Below are positions 52,828 to 61,847 of a stretch of 64,000 bases of DNA, piece after piece. Position 1 is the first letter of the stretch. Every line of letters starts with the position of its first letter. The DNA is from Bacteroidetes bacterium 43-93 (GTDB lineage Bacteria > Bacteroidota > Bacteroidia > Chitinophagales > Chitinophagaceae). Where the stretch lies: the NCBI GenBank assembly GCA_001897855.1, contig MKUO01000001.1, positions 558,001 through 622,000 on the forward strand. The letters are read 5' to 3'. Both the position numbers and the translations under genes were made by a program. Under the pieces are notes generated by a model. That model was not told the origin of the DNA and made no database searches. It worked only from the letters and a program-made list of their open reading frames with translations.

Positions 52828-54108
52828 ATGACTAAGAACGAACAACTTTTTCAGCGTGCGCAGCAAAGCATTCCCGGTGGTGTTAACTCACCCGTTAGGG
52901 CTTTTAAAAGCGTAGGGGGCACGCCTATATTTATGCAGCGTGCCAAAGGCGCTTATTTATATGATGCGGATGGCAAGCAATATATAGACTATATCAACTC
53001 ATGGGGGCCAATGATCCTTGGCCATGCTTATGAGCCGGTTGTGGAGGCTATCCAGCAGCGTGTGGCAGATTCCACATCCTTTGGTGCGCCGACGGAGCTG
53101 GAAATAGATATGGCTGAGCTGATCAAATCGATGGTTCCTAATGTGGATCTGGTACGTATGGTCAACAGCGGTACGGAGGCCTGTATGAGTGCTATACGCC
53201 TTGCGCGTGGTTATACAGGAAGAAATAAGATCGTAAAATTTGAAGGTTGTTATCATGGACATGCCGATGCATTCCTGGTAAAGGCAGGCAGCGGTGTAGC
53301 CACTTTTAATATTCAAACGGTTCCCGGTGTGCCTGCTGGTATTTATAATGATACACTCACTGCTCCTTACAATGATCTTACAGCTGTACAAAAGCTTGCG
53401 GATGATAATAAAGGCGAGATCGCAGCCATTATCATAGAGCCTGTTGCAGGCAATATGGGTTGTATTCCTCCTGCTCCCGGTTTTCTTGAAGGGCTAAGGG
53501 CTTTGTGTGATAAAGAAGGCATCGTATTTATATTCGACGAAGTTATGACTGGTTTCCGCCTGGCAGCAGGTGGTGCGCAGGAACGCCTTGGCATCAACGC
53601 CGATCTTGTTACTTATGGTAAAGTGATTGGTGGTGGTATGCCGGTGGGTGCATTCGGCGGCAAGCGTGCTATTATGGAGCATATCGCCCCGTTGGGTAAT
53701 GTTTACCAGGCGGGTACCTTAAGTGGTAATCCTATCGCTATGATAGCCGGTTATACAATGCTGAAGACTCTAAAAGAGCAACCTGAGGTTTATACCCAGT
53801 TAGAAGATAAGACTGCATTACTGCATAAAGGGCTGGATGCTGTCTTAGCTGCAAAAGGCATTCCTTATGTTATCAATAGATTAGGTTCTATGATCAGCGT
53901 ACATTTCAGCGATAAGCCTGTAAATGATTTTGCTGCGGCTGCATCAGCCAACAATGCATTGTTCAATAAGTATTTCCATTTCATGCTCGATAATGGAGTG
54001 TATCTTCCACCATCTGCATTCGAAACCTGGTTTATCAGCACCGCACTTTCCTATGCCGATATTGAGCAAACGGTAACACTAACATCTAAGTTCTTAGAAA
54101 CGATATGA
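52828..54108 (+). CDS. hemL: glutamate-1-semialdehyde 2,1-aminomutase
   Basis: 426 residues, class III aminotransferase fold. PLP lysine K265 in '[18 protein letters not shown]'; '[13 protein letters not shown]', '[15 protein letters not shown]' and '[19 protein letters not shown]' are GSA-AM signatures. It makes 5-aminolevulinate. Last gene of the hem operon, followed by a strong terminator. Confidence 0.96.
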   Translation: MTKNEQLFQRAQQSIPGGVNSPVRAFKSVGGTPIFMQRAKGAYLYDADGKQYIDYINSWGPMILGHAYEPVVEAIQQRVADSTSFGAPTELEIDMAELIKSMVPNVDLVRMVNSGTEACMSAIRLARGYTGRNKIVKFEGCYHGHADAFLVKAGSGVATFNIQTVPGVPAGIYNDTLTAPYNDLTAVQKLADDNKGEIAAIIIEPVAGNMGCIPPAPGFLEGLRALCDKEGIVFIFDEVMTGFRLAAGGAQERLGINADLVTYGKVIGGGMPVGAFGGKRAIMEHIAPLGNVYQAGTLSGNPIAMIAGYTMLKTLKEQPEVYTQLEDKTALLHKGLDAVLAAKGIPYVINRLGSMISVHFSDKPVNDFAAAASANNALFNKYFHFMLDNGVYLPPSAFETWFISTALSYADIEQTVTLTSKFLETI

Positions 54109-54112
54109 TGCT

Positions 54113-54136
54113 AAAGGATGGCAATTGCCATCCTTT
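54113..54136 (+). terminator. terminator of the hem operon
   Basis: AAAGGATGGCAA-TTGCCATCCTTT is a perfect 24-bp palindrome 4 nt after the hemL stop, followed by ATTTTTTC. Its right end overlaps the stop of the convergent small gene. Confidence 0.85.
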
Positions 54137-54440
54137 ATTTTTTCTTATTGTGTTCTAATATCGCAGTAATAATTTTCCATTGCAGCTCTGCATGTAGTGG
54201 GGCGCTGGTGTGCATCATCCTCCATTCAGAATTATTGATCAGTTGCAGGTCTGCTACCAGGTCCTTATGCCCCGTTGCCTGCAATAGCACCCTGTATCCA
54301 TCACTTCCATCATTGTATTTCGTTTTGTGAAAATCGCATAGATAGTACTTATCAGGCATAGAAATGCCTTTAAAAAATTCATAATTGGTTTCCATCTCTG
54401 GTGTCTCATCAAAGGTCATGGAGTAGTGCTTTTTAAGCAA
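54135..54440 (-). CDS. small hypothetical protein, 101 residues
   Basis: No signal peptide or membrane segment. Charged and Tyr-rich ('FFKGISMPDKYYLCDFHKTKYNDGSDGYRVLLQATGHKD'). No family recognised. Weaker support than its neighbours, but it fills a gap convergent to hemL and has normal composition. Confidence 0.5.
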   Translation of the reverse strand: MLKKHYSMTFDETPEMETNYEFFKGISMPDKYYLCDFHKTKYNDGSDGYRVLLQATGHKDLVADLQLINNSEWRMMHTSAPLHAELQWKIITAILEHNKKK

Positions 54441-54482
54441 AAATGATGGACTGCTCCGCTAGCTTCGTCACATCTTTGTCAT

Positions 54483-54512
54483 TCGGGAATTAGTTCGATC
54501 GGTTTTTCCCGA
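54483..54512. repeat. inverted repeat upstream of the TonB receptor
   Basis: TCGGGAA (54483-54489) and TTCCCGA (54506-54512) form a 7-bp stem with a 16-nt loop containing CGATCG. It lies in the 239-nt spacer between the small gene and the receptor. Confidence 0.3.
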
Positions 54513-54557
54513 TTGTGTAACAAGATAATTTCTTCCATAGGCTCAAACCCTTTGCTG

Positions 54558-54576
54558 TATTGGTTCTTAACCAATA
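54558..54576. promoter_or_regulatory. 19-bp palindrome, candidate operator of the TonB receptor
   Basis: TATTGGTT-CTT-AACCAATA is a perfect 8+3+8 inverted repeat about 104 nt before the receptor start. It does not resemble the Fur consensus. Size fits a dimeric repressor. Confidence 0.4.
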
Positions 54577-54679
54577 TTATGGACAATTAATAGTACAGAT
54601 GAGGACTATCTTAATTCCTGATTGTAAAAACATCTTGCTGGATGAAATCAGAATTTTGCGTCCGAAAAAATACATACAA

Positions 54680-57085
54680 ATGAACCGAAACCAACTCTTT
54701 AGAATTTTCCGGCCCATACTCTTACTATTCATATCATTCGCTGCGATGGCGACCGATAAAACAGGTTCTGTAAAAGGAATCATTACTACAGCAGATAATA
54801 AACCTGCTGAGAATGTCATCGTCACGATCAAGGCTTTGAAAAAAACTACTATCACAGATGCTGATGGTGTTTTTTCGCTTAACCGTATTGCCCCGGGACA
54901 CTACGAGCTAATAGCTCATGTTATTGGGGCCAGTCCGGTAACAAAAATGATAGATGTTACCGCAGATGAAATAACAACGGTTGATATGCAACTGAAACTA
55001 TCAGAAAAGCAGCTGCTAAACGAAGTGGTTATACAGTCTGCGAAGAACAGGTATAAAGTAGATAAAATATCATCCAGCCTTCGCCTGAACGAGCCTCTGA
55101 TAGAAATATCGCAGAATATCCAGGTCGTTCCGGCTGCAGTGTTAACCGATCAGCAGGTTATCAGTATGAGTGACGGCGTTATCCGCAATGTCAGTGGAGC
55201 TACCCGCTTGGAGCACTGGGGTGATATGTACACGCGCATCAATATGCGTGGATCGCAGATAGCTGCGTTCAGAAATGGCGTTAATGCGGTCAACTCCGCA
55301 TGGGGCCCGCTTACAGAGGATATGAGCTTTGTAGACCATATAGAATTTGTAAAAGGCCCTGCAGGATTTATGATGTCCAACGGTGATCCCAGTGGCATGT
55401 ACAATGTGGTAACTAAAAAGCCTACCGGCAATTCCTTCAACGGCTCCGCAGGCTTCACCTATGGCAGCTTCGATCTCTATCGTGCTACACTGGATCTTGA
55501 TGGTAAATTGAGCAAGGACGGAAAACTATTATACAGGCTCAACCTGATGGATCAAACCAGGAATTCTTTCCGCGCTTACGAATACAACGACAGGTTTAGC
55601 ATCGCCCCGGTTATAGCATACAAGGTAAACGATGCCACTACCATCACACTGGAATATACTTTACAACATGCAAAAATGTCCAACGTAGGTAGTTACTATG
55701 TGTACTCTGCAAAAGGTTATGCAGAAACGCCTCCGGAATTTACAACCGCATTGCCGGGCTTAGATCCTACCGTTATCAACGATCACAGTGCGTTCTTCAA
55801 CCTGCAGCACAAGATCAATAAGAACTGGAAGCTTACCGCGCAGGCAGCCTATTTCAGCTATACACAGCAAGGTTCTTCCATGTGGCCCAGCTCTGTAGAT
55901 TCTAATGGGAATATGATCCGTAATGTGTCTATCTGGGATGCATCCAGTACAATGAAGTTTGGACAGGCCTACCTTAACGGTGACCTGAATACAGGTAAGG
56001 TGCATCATCGCATCCTGGCAGGTCTCGATATGGGTACTAAAAATTATCTCGCAGATTGGAGCCAGGGTCACGATCTCGATTCTGTTGGTGCAGAGTTTAA
56101 TATTTATCATCCCGTATATACAAACCCCGTCAACGGTTACCCCGTCTTCGATCGAAGTAAAAGTCTTGTAGAACGCGCCAACAGCACCGGAGGTGTTATT
56201 GATCAGCGTTATTCCGGTATTTATCTGCAGGATGAGCTTGGCTTTTTTGACAATGCATTGCGTGTAACCCTCGCCGGCAGGTACACATCAGTAAGCCAGT
56301 CTGCCTACGGTGCTCCTGCAAAGATGGCCGACAGGATCACACCGCGTATAGGTGTAAGTGGTTCTATCAATAAATCAACATCAGTATACGCTCTGTACGA
56401 CCAGGCATTTGTACCCCAGGCAGGTATTATCCGTAATGGTGGCACAGTAAAGCCGCTAACAGGTAACAATATGGAAATTGGTATTAAGAAAGACTGGATG
56501 GATGGCCGCTGGAATACTACAGCCTCTATATACCGTATCTTGAAAAATAATGAACTGACTGCTGATCCTTCTAATGCCGCTTCAGAATCTTATTCTATAG
56601 TACTTGGACAAAAGACTGCACAAGGTGTAGAACTGGATGTAAGGGGCGAGATCGTTTCCGGTCTTAACCTGGTGGTAAACTACGCTTATACAGATTCTAA
56701 AGTAACAGATGTAGCAGATGGTATCACCGCCATTAAAGTAGGGGACAGGATACCGGGCTTTGCCAGGCATAATGCAAATGCATGGTTAAGCTACAAAGTT
56801 AAATCGGGCTTCCTGCGTGGTTTTGGTGTCAATGCAGGCTGCAGCTACATGGTCGATCGGGATACATGGACATGGGGTACAAATGGTACTTTAAACCTGC
56901 CGGATTATTTCAGGATAGACGGCGGCCTTACCTGGGAACAAAACAAAGTAAAAGTCACTGCCAACGTATTCAATATCCTGAATGATTACCTGTACACCGG
57001 TTCTTATTATGGATATGGTAAATTCTACTATTGGCAGGCAGAAGCACCAAGAAATTACAGGTTGAGTATCTCTTACAGATTTTAA
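54680..57085 (+). CDS. TonB-dependent siderophore-type receptor
   Basis: 801 residues from ATG 54680, which places a signal peptide (NRNQLFRIFRPILLLFISFAAMA) at the N-terminus. An upstream in-frame start adds 40 unrelated residues. A carboxypeptidase-regulatory-like domain (about 30-110: 'GSVKGIITTADNKPAENVIVTI', 'TDADGVFSLNRIAPGHYEL') precedes the plug ('VIRNVSGATRLEHWGDMYTRINMRG', 'VEFVKGPAGFMMSNGDPSGMYNVVTKKPT'). A 22-strand barrel ends in F. The plug is of the FhuA/FpvA type, so iron-siderophore uptake is likely. Two nt before a PepSY membrane protein. Confidence 0.9.
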   Translation: MNRNQLFRIFRPILLLFISFAAMATDKTGSVKGIITTADNKPAENVIVTIKALKKTTITDADGVFSLNRIAPGHYELIAHVIGASPVTKMIDVTADEITTVDMQLKLSEKQLLNEVVIQSAKNRYKVDKISSSLRLNEPLIEISQNIQVVPAAVLTDQQVISMSDGVIRNVSGATRLEHWGDMYTRINMRGSQIAAFRNGVNAVNSAWGPLTEDMSFVDHIEFVKGPAGFMMSNGDPSGMYNVVTKKPTGNSFNGSAGFTYGSFDLYRATLDLDGKLSKDGKLLYRLNLMDQTRNSFRAYEYNDRFSIAPVIAYKVNDATTITLEYTLQHAKMSNVGSYYVYSAKGYAETPPEFTTALPGLDPTVINDHSAFFNLQHKINKNWKLTAQAAYFSYTQQGSSMWPSSVDSNGNMIRNVSIWDASSTMKFGQAYLNGDLNTGKVHHRILAGLDMGTKNYLADWSQGHDLDSVGAEFNIYHPVYTNPVNGYPVFDRSKSLVERANSTGGVIDQRYSGIYLQDELGFFDNALRVTLAGRYTSVSQSAYGAPAKMADRITPRIGVSGSINKSTSVYALYDQAFVPQAGIIRNGGTVKPLTGNNMEIGIKKDWMDGRWNTTASIYRILKNNELTADPSNAASESYSIVLGQKTAQGVELDVRGEIVSGLNLVVNYAYTDSKVTDVADGITAIKVGDRIPGFARHNANAWLSYKVKSGFLRGFGVNAGCSYMVDRDTWTWGTNGTLNLPDYFRIDGGLTWEQNKVKVTANVFNILNDYLYTGSYYGYGKFYYWQAEAPRNYRLSISYRF

Positions 57086-57087
57086 TA

Positions 57088-58254
57088 GTGACTTTTAAAA
57101 AACTTATTGGGAAAATACACCTCTGGCTCGGGCTATCGTCCGGGCTGGTGGTGTTTATATTAGGCATCACAGGTTGTATCTATGTATTTCAGAAAGAGAT
57201 AAAGGAATATATCTACAGGGATATGATGTTTGTTAAGAACATTAATGTTGGCTATCAACCCTTGTCTGTTCTGAAACAAAATGCACAGGCAGCACTTGGC
57301 AGCGACAAGCCTATCAATTTTTCCGTTTGTTATAAGCAGCCCGACAAGGCATGGGAGTTCTCTGCATACAAAGCAGGCAATGAAAAGGCGATCAGTTATT
57401 TTGATGCGCTGGCGTATTATAAAGTGGCTTATGTAGATCCCTATACAGGAAAAGTAACCGGTGTTATTGACTATAAATACGAATTCTTTAACCTCGTAAA
57501 GTCATTGCACTGGAGCCTGCTGTTAAACACACCTTATGGTCAGCCAATAGTTGGTATCGCTACTTTAATATTTGTCATCATGCTCATCACAGGTGTGATA
57601 CTATGGTGGCCGAAAAAATGGAATCGTGCTAACTATAAAAAGAGTTTTAAAATTAAATGGGATGCCAAGTTTAAGCGGCTGAATTATGACCTACATAATG
57701 TCCCCGGTTTTTATGCGCTGCTTGTTACAGCTGTTATCTCGCTAACCGGTTTAGTTTGGGCATTCAAATGGTTTCAGCAATTAGTATATGTAGCTGCCGC
57801 ATTAACCACTACACCTCCCGCTAACACAGTTGTGAAATCGCAGGAGATTAATACCGCTGTTGTTACAGCTCCCTTAGATATCGCATTTGCAAAATCACTA
57901 AATGCTCTTCCGGATGCTAAACGAATAGGTGTGTCCTATCCCGCAGGCAAGGAACAGACTATTTACGCATATGGTTACCGCGGTGAAGAAACTTATTATA
58001 ATTATGACCAGTTACAGTTCGATCAGTACTCAGGCAAGTTGCTTGCTCGCCAAAATTATAAAGAGAAGAATAGGGGAGAGAAGCTAATAGGCATGAATTA
58101 TGATATACATGTTGGCGCTGTTCTTGGTTTAACGGGTAAGATATTAGCCTTCATTGCCAGCCTTGTTGCTGCAAGCCTGCCTGTCACCGGTACGCTGATA
58201 TGGATCGGTAGGAAACGCAAAAAGAAATACCAACCTTTTATTAAAGAGAATTGA
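57088..58254 (+). CDS. PepSY-associated membrane protein (iron-uptake reductase-like)
   Basis: 388 residues from GTG 57088; an upstream start would overlap the receptor by 55 nt. Four membrane helices: 'IHLWLGLSSGLVVFILGITGCIYVF', 'IVGIATLIFVIMLITGVILWW', 'FYALLVTAVISLTGLVWAFKWFQ' and 'IAFIASLVAASLPVTGTLIW'-like near the end. 'HWSLLLNTPYGQPIVG' and 'NYDIHVGAVLGLTGK' carry the His of the family. PepSY_TM proteins next to TonB receptors are proposed to reduce ferric-siderophores in the periplasm. Confidence 0.85.
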   Translation: MTFKKLIGKIHLWLGLSSGLVVFILGITGCIYVFQKEIKEYIYRDMMFVKNINVGYQPLSVLKQNAQAALGSDKPINFSVCYKQPDKAWEFSAYKAGNEKAISYFDALAYYKVAYVDPYTGKVTGVIDYKYEFFNLVKSLHWSLLLNTPYGQPIVGIATLIFVIMLITGVILWWPKKWNRANYKKSFKIKWDAKFKRLNYDLHNVPGFYALLVTAVISLTGLVWAFKWFQQLVYVAAALTTTPPANTVVKSQEINTAVVTAPLDIAFAKSLNALPDAKRIGVSYPAGKEQTIYAYGYRGEETYYNYDQLQFDQYSGKLLARQNYKEKNRGEKLIGMNYDIHVGAVLGLTGKILAFIASLVAASLPVTGTLIWIGRKRKKKYQPFIKEN

Positions 58255-58267
58255 TATTACCTGCATA

Positions 58268-58297
58268 AAAAGGCGCCACCTAAAAAAGTGGCGCTTT
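58268..58297. terminator. terminator between the PepSY and BON genes
   Basis: GCGCCAC (58273-58279) and GTGGCGC (58288-58294) form the stem with a CTAAAAAA loop, flanked by AAA and TTT arms (one bulged G). Serves both convergent genes. Confidence 0.7.
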
Positions 58298-58308
58298 ACT
58301 CTTTTACT

Positions 58309-58962
58309 TTATGCCATAATGGATAGTTCATCTTCTACTTCTTTCACTCCTGGCGAAGACCAGGCTGCCCGTTCTGCATCACGTCTTTCCGCCCATGATC
58401 TTACCCTACCACGTAGTATTACTTTGCCCCCGTTTGTTTCTACTTTTATTCCCTCTGCTTCTACAGTGGCGCTACGTTCCAGTGCATTTTTAATTTTTGT
58501 TTCCACTACTGCTTTGTTGATCTTTGGATTTACGCTGATTGTGTTGGTAACTCCTTTAACGCCTACAATATTTCTCACAGCCTTTACTGCTGCATCTTTT
58601 TGAAACTGCCATTCTACAGATCCTTCCAAATTGATCCAGCCATTTTCTACCTTCAGCCTCAGGTCGCTATCGGGCACTTCTGTATCCCATTTGAGTGCAT
58701 TCAGGGCCATTTCGGCTATTTCGCTGTCAGTTCTTTTGCCATCAAATCCCAGCCGCACCTGAATGTCTTCGGCTACTGCTTGTACACCCTTTACACGCTT
58801 TGCTGCGTTTTCTGCTGCATATTTTTTAGAGAAGCTGTGCACATAGCCGCTTAAAGTAACGACTCCGTTTTTTACAGATACGCCAATTTCAGAAGCAGCC
58901 AATAATGGATCCCACTTCAGTTCATCCATTACATCTTGTTGCAATTGTTGATCGGTTTTCAT
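58309..58962 (-). CDS. triple BON-domain protein (OsmY-like)
   Basis: 217 residues, no signal peptide. Three BON domains: about 3-70 ('DVMDELKWDPLLAASEIGVSVKNGVVTLSGYV'), 78-145 ('ALKWDTEVPDSDLRLKVENGWINLEGSV') and 150-217 ('ALERSATVEAEGIKVETNGGKVILRGRV'). BON domains bind membranes or ligands and are often stress-induced. Without a signal it would be cytosolic. Same strand as the phosphoribosyltransferase and hydrolase genes. Confidence 0.88.
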   Translation of the reverse strand: MKTDQQLQQDVMDELKWDPLLAASEIGVSVKNGVVTLSGYVHSFSKKYAAENAAKRVKGVQAVAEDIQVRLGFDGKRTDSEIAEMALNALKWDTEVPDSDLRLKVENGWINLEGSVEWQFQKDAAVKAVRNIVGVKGVTNTISVNPKINKAVVETKIKNALERSATVEAEGIKVETNGGKVILRGRVRSWAERRDAERAAWSSPGVKEVEDELSIMA

Positions 58963-59025
58963 TTGTTATATGTTTTGTTGTTAAATAATAATTGTCAGTA
59001 CTTTCATATAGAAGTCTTACGCACA

Positions 59026-59664
59026 TTATTCGTGCTGGTCTGCTTTTACCTTGCTAAGTAGCTTTAGAAATTCTATTACTTCTTCATCACGTACTTGTTC
59101 AAACTCTTTATAAAATTCTCCCACGCCCCAAAATATATCCGGCACTAGTGGACAAACCACTTCGTCGGCAACTTTGGATAGCCGCTCCAGGGCTGTCCTG
59201 GACGCTACAGGCACGGCCAGCACTATTTTTTGAGGTTTGCTTTTCTTTAGTATGTTTATGGTGGCTAATAGCGTGTTACCTGTCGCTACACCATCATCTA
59301 TTACTATAGCTATTCTACCCGTAATTGGTAAAGGCTCTTTGTCGCCAGTGTACATTTTCTTCATTTCCAGCAGCTTAGTTCTGATGCGCGCTTTTTCCTG
59401 TACGATATAGGATTCTGATACATCTTCATGAGGTACTACAAAGCTTTCATCAATACCAGATGCGCCAATGGCATACTCTTTATTTTTAGGATGTCCTATT
59501 TTTTTAGAATAAATAACATCCATAGGTAGTCCCAGTTCTTTGGCTACAACATAAGCAACCGGCACGCCTCCCCTGGGTACGGCGAGCACGATTCCGTTGG
59601 TGTTTTTGTATTGTAAAAGTTTTTCTGCCAATGCTATGCCGGCGTCGAATCTATCCTGGTACAT
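59026..59664 (-). CDS. phosphoribosyltransferase-domain protein
   Basis: 212 residues. The PRPP motif is 'VIDDGVATGNT' (121-131), preceded by 'VLAVPRGGVPVAYVVAKELGLPMDVIYSKKIGHP'. Usually annotated only as phosphoribosyltransferase. The base substrate is unknown. 11 nt after the alpha/beta hydrolase gene, a conserved pairing in many genomes. Confidence 0.85.
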   Translation of the reverse strand: MYQDRFDAGIALAEKLLQYKNTNGIVLAVPRGGVPVAYVVAKELGLPMDVIYSKKIGHPKNKEYAIGASGIDESFVVPHEDVSESYIVQEKARIRTKLLEMKKMYTGDKEPLPITGRIAIVIDDGVATGNTLLATINILKKSKPQKIVLAVPVASRTALERLSKVADEVVCPLVPDIFWGVGEFYKEFEQVRDEEVIEFLKLLSKVKADQHE

Positions 59665-59675
59665 AAAGATGATGT

Positions 59676-60335
59676 TTATTGGTGTGCTACTTTGGCCGTA
59701 GTGAGATATTTTTGAAACCAGTGTGTTGCAGCCTCGGCTACTTTGTCCAGCGTGCCTTTTTCTTCAAAAAGGTGAGAAGCGCCATCTATTATCTCCATTG
59801 ATTTTGTGCAGGTCATTACCTTGTAAGCCTGTCTGTTGAGCTCTATCACGGTGTAATCAAGGCTGCCTACTATCAACAGGGTTGGTGCGTTCACTTTGGG
59901 CAATGCTTCCATTGCAAGATCCGGCCTGCCACCTCTTGAAACTACAGCGCAGATATAGGGTAGGAAAGCCGCCGCCCGTAATGCTGAGGCTGCCCCGGTA
60001 CTCGCACCAAAATAGCCTATATGCAGATCCCGGGTAATTACTAATTCCTTTAAAAATTCAGTTGCGCCGGCTAAACGCCTGGTTAGCAGGCTGATGTCAA
60101 ACCTGTTAGCGTACAAGGTATCTTCATCTTCTGTTAAAAGGTCTATCAACAGGGTCCCCAGCTTGTGCCGGTTAAGATAGGTGGCAACTTGCCTGTTGCG
60201 CGGGCTGAAACGGCTGCTGCCGCTTCCATGCGAAAAAACGACCATGGCTTCCGCTCCTTGGGGTATTGTCAGATCGCCCTTTAACTGTATTCCCGGTAAA
60301 GGAATCTCTATTTCCCGCTGAAACGCTATGCCCAT
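59676..60335 (-). CDS. alpha/beta hydrolase (dienelactone-hydrolase-like)
   Basis: 219 residues. 'VVFSHGSGSSRFSPRNRQVA' holds the oxyanion loop. The probable triad is S112 (YFGASTGAASAL), D160 (VGSLDYTV) and H188 (GASHLFEE). No signal peptide. Substrate unknown. First gene of the leftward operon, divergent from the erythromycin-esterase homologue. Confidence 0.85.
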   Translation of the reverse strand: MGIAFQREIEIPLPGIQLKGDLTIPQGAEAMVVFSHGSGSSRFSPRNRQVATYLNRHKLGTLLIDLLTEDEDTLYANRFDISLLTRRLAGATEFLKELVITRDLHIGYFGASTGAASALRAAAFLPYICAVVSRGGRPDLAMEALPKVNAPTLLIVGSLDYTVIELNRQAYKVMTCTKSMEIIDGASHLFEEKGTLDKVAEAATHWFQKYLTTAKVAHQ

Positions 60336-60458
60336 GGCAACATATTTTTGGTAAACTTATACTGGCTGCTGCCTGATTGAAATGACTAGTGTCAGGAATA
60401 TAAATGATGTTTATCAGATATATGTTTGACTTAAGGTGATATTTTGAAATAAAATTTT

Positions 60459-61781
60459 ATGCGGTCTCACTTTACAAAAAGCTTGAATCTTGATGAAGCC
60501 AAAGCCATCACAACCATACAAGAGCGTGCAACTATATTATGGAAACAGAGCGATATAGATAAGTTGCTCGAACGTATTGGCGATGCAAGGATAGTAATGC
60601 TCGGGGAAGCATCACACGGAACTCATGAATACTATACATGGCGTAGTATGATTAGCAGGCGGCTGATTAAAGAAAAAGAGTTCAATTTTATTGCTGTTGA
60701 AGGAGACTGGCCGGATTGTTACAAACTAAATAGATATATCAAAAACCGTACACAAGGACAGGGTGCAAAAAGCCTGTTGGGCGATTTCAACAGGTGGCCA
60801 ACATGGATGTGGGCAAACTGGGAAATGGTAGCCCTGATGGAATGGATGCGGAATTACAATACGGATAATAAAGCTAATGCCGGATTTTACGGACTAGATG
60901 TTTATAGTTTGTGGGAATCGATGGAGGCGGTCATGAATTATTTGGAGAAAAACGATCCGGCCGCACTAAAGCTGGCACAGGAGGCCTTCCGCTGTTTCGA
61001 ACCCTACAAAAATGAAGGACAGGATTACGCCCTGGCTTCCCGGCTGGTACCTGAGTTGTGCGAAAATGAAGTGGTAGACCTTTTAAAAGAGATTCAATAT
61101 AAAATAAGCCGGTACGATTCTGATCCCGAAAATGTATTTAGTACGGAACAAAACGCTTTAGTGGCCGTAAATGCAGAAAAATACTACAGGGCAATGGTAC
61201 AGGGTGGGCCGCATTCATGGAATATAAGGGATCAGCACATGATGGATACGCTCGACCGTCTGCTGCAATTTCATGGGCCTGATTCAAAAGCAATTGTCTG
61301 GGCACACAATACACATATAGGCGATGCCCGTGCAACGGACATGGTTGCCGATGGAATGTACAATATAAGCGAGCTTGCGAGGATAAAATATAAAAAGGAG
61401 GACGTCTTCCTCGTGGGCTTCGGATCATATAAAGGTAATGTAGTAGCCGGCAGGCAATGGGGGGCAGAAATGAGAGATATGGAAGTACCTTCCGCAGCCA
61501 AAGGAAGCTGGGAATATTTATTGCATAAGGCAGGCCCCGAAAATAAACTACTGCTGATGGAAGATTTTATGGACGACCAGTTTATGGAGCATCATATAGA
61601 GCACAGGGCCATAGGTGTTGTATATAATTCAGCATATGAGCAATATGGCAATTACGTGCCTACTATTTTACCACTTCGCTACGATGCTTTTATTTACCTG
61701 GATCATACAAGGGCGCTGCACCCATTGCATATCAAGCCCGATGGCCATCAAACGCCGGAAACTTATCCATTCGGAATGTAA
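60459..61781 (+). CDS. erythromycin-esterase family protein
   Basis: 440 residues. Family motifs: 'VMLGEASHGTHEYYTWR' (47-63, with E50 and H53), 'FIAVEGDWPDCYKLNRY' (E81) and 'WAHNTHIGDARATDM' (H283, H286). EreB-like enzymes cleave macrolides, but this broad family has unknown substrates in most bacteria. Its neighbourhood is a housekeeping-like stress cluster, so macrolide resistance should not be assumed. Confidence 0.85.
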   Translation: MRSHFTKSLNLDEAKAITTIQERATILWKQSDIDKLLERIGDARIVMLGEASHGTHEYYTWRSMISRRLIKEKEFNFIAVEGDWPDCYKLNRYIKNRTQGQGAKSLLGDFNRWPTWMWANWEMVALMEWMRNYNTDNKANAGFYGLDVYSLWESMEAVMNYLEKNDPAALKLAQEAFRCFEPYKNEGQDYALASRLVPELCENEVVDLLKEIQYKISRYDSDPENVFSTEQNALVAVNAEKYYRAMVQGGPHSWNIRDQHMMDTLDRLLQFHGPDSKAIVWAHNTHIGDARATDMVADGMYNISELARIKYKKEDVFLVGFGSYKGNVVAGRQWGAEMRDMEVPSAAKGSWEYLLHKAGPENKLLLMEDFMDDQFMEHHIEHRAIGVVYNSAYEQYGNYVPTILPLRYDAFIYLDHTRALHPLHIKPDGHQTPETYPFGM

Positions 61782-61847
61782 AAGCACCGGAAAGATTTTT
61801 TAGCTTTGCTGTTCGTCAAGGCTCCCTAAAAGTATCTTTCTTTTTTA

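Noticed and set aside
60459-61781. Reading the erythromycin-esterase homologue as an antibiotic-resistance gene
   Set aside because: The family is broad, the neighbourhood is stress-like rather than mobile, and no substrate evidence exists.
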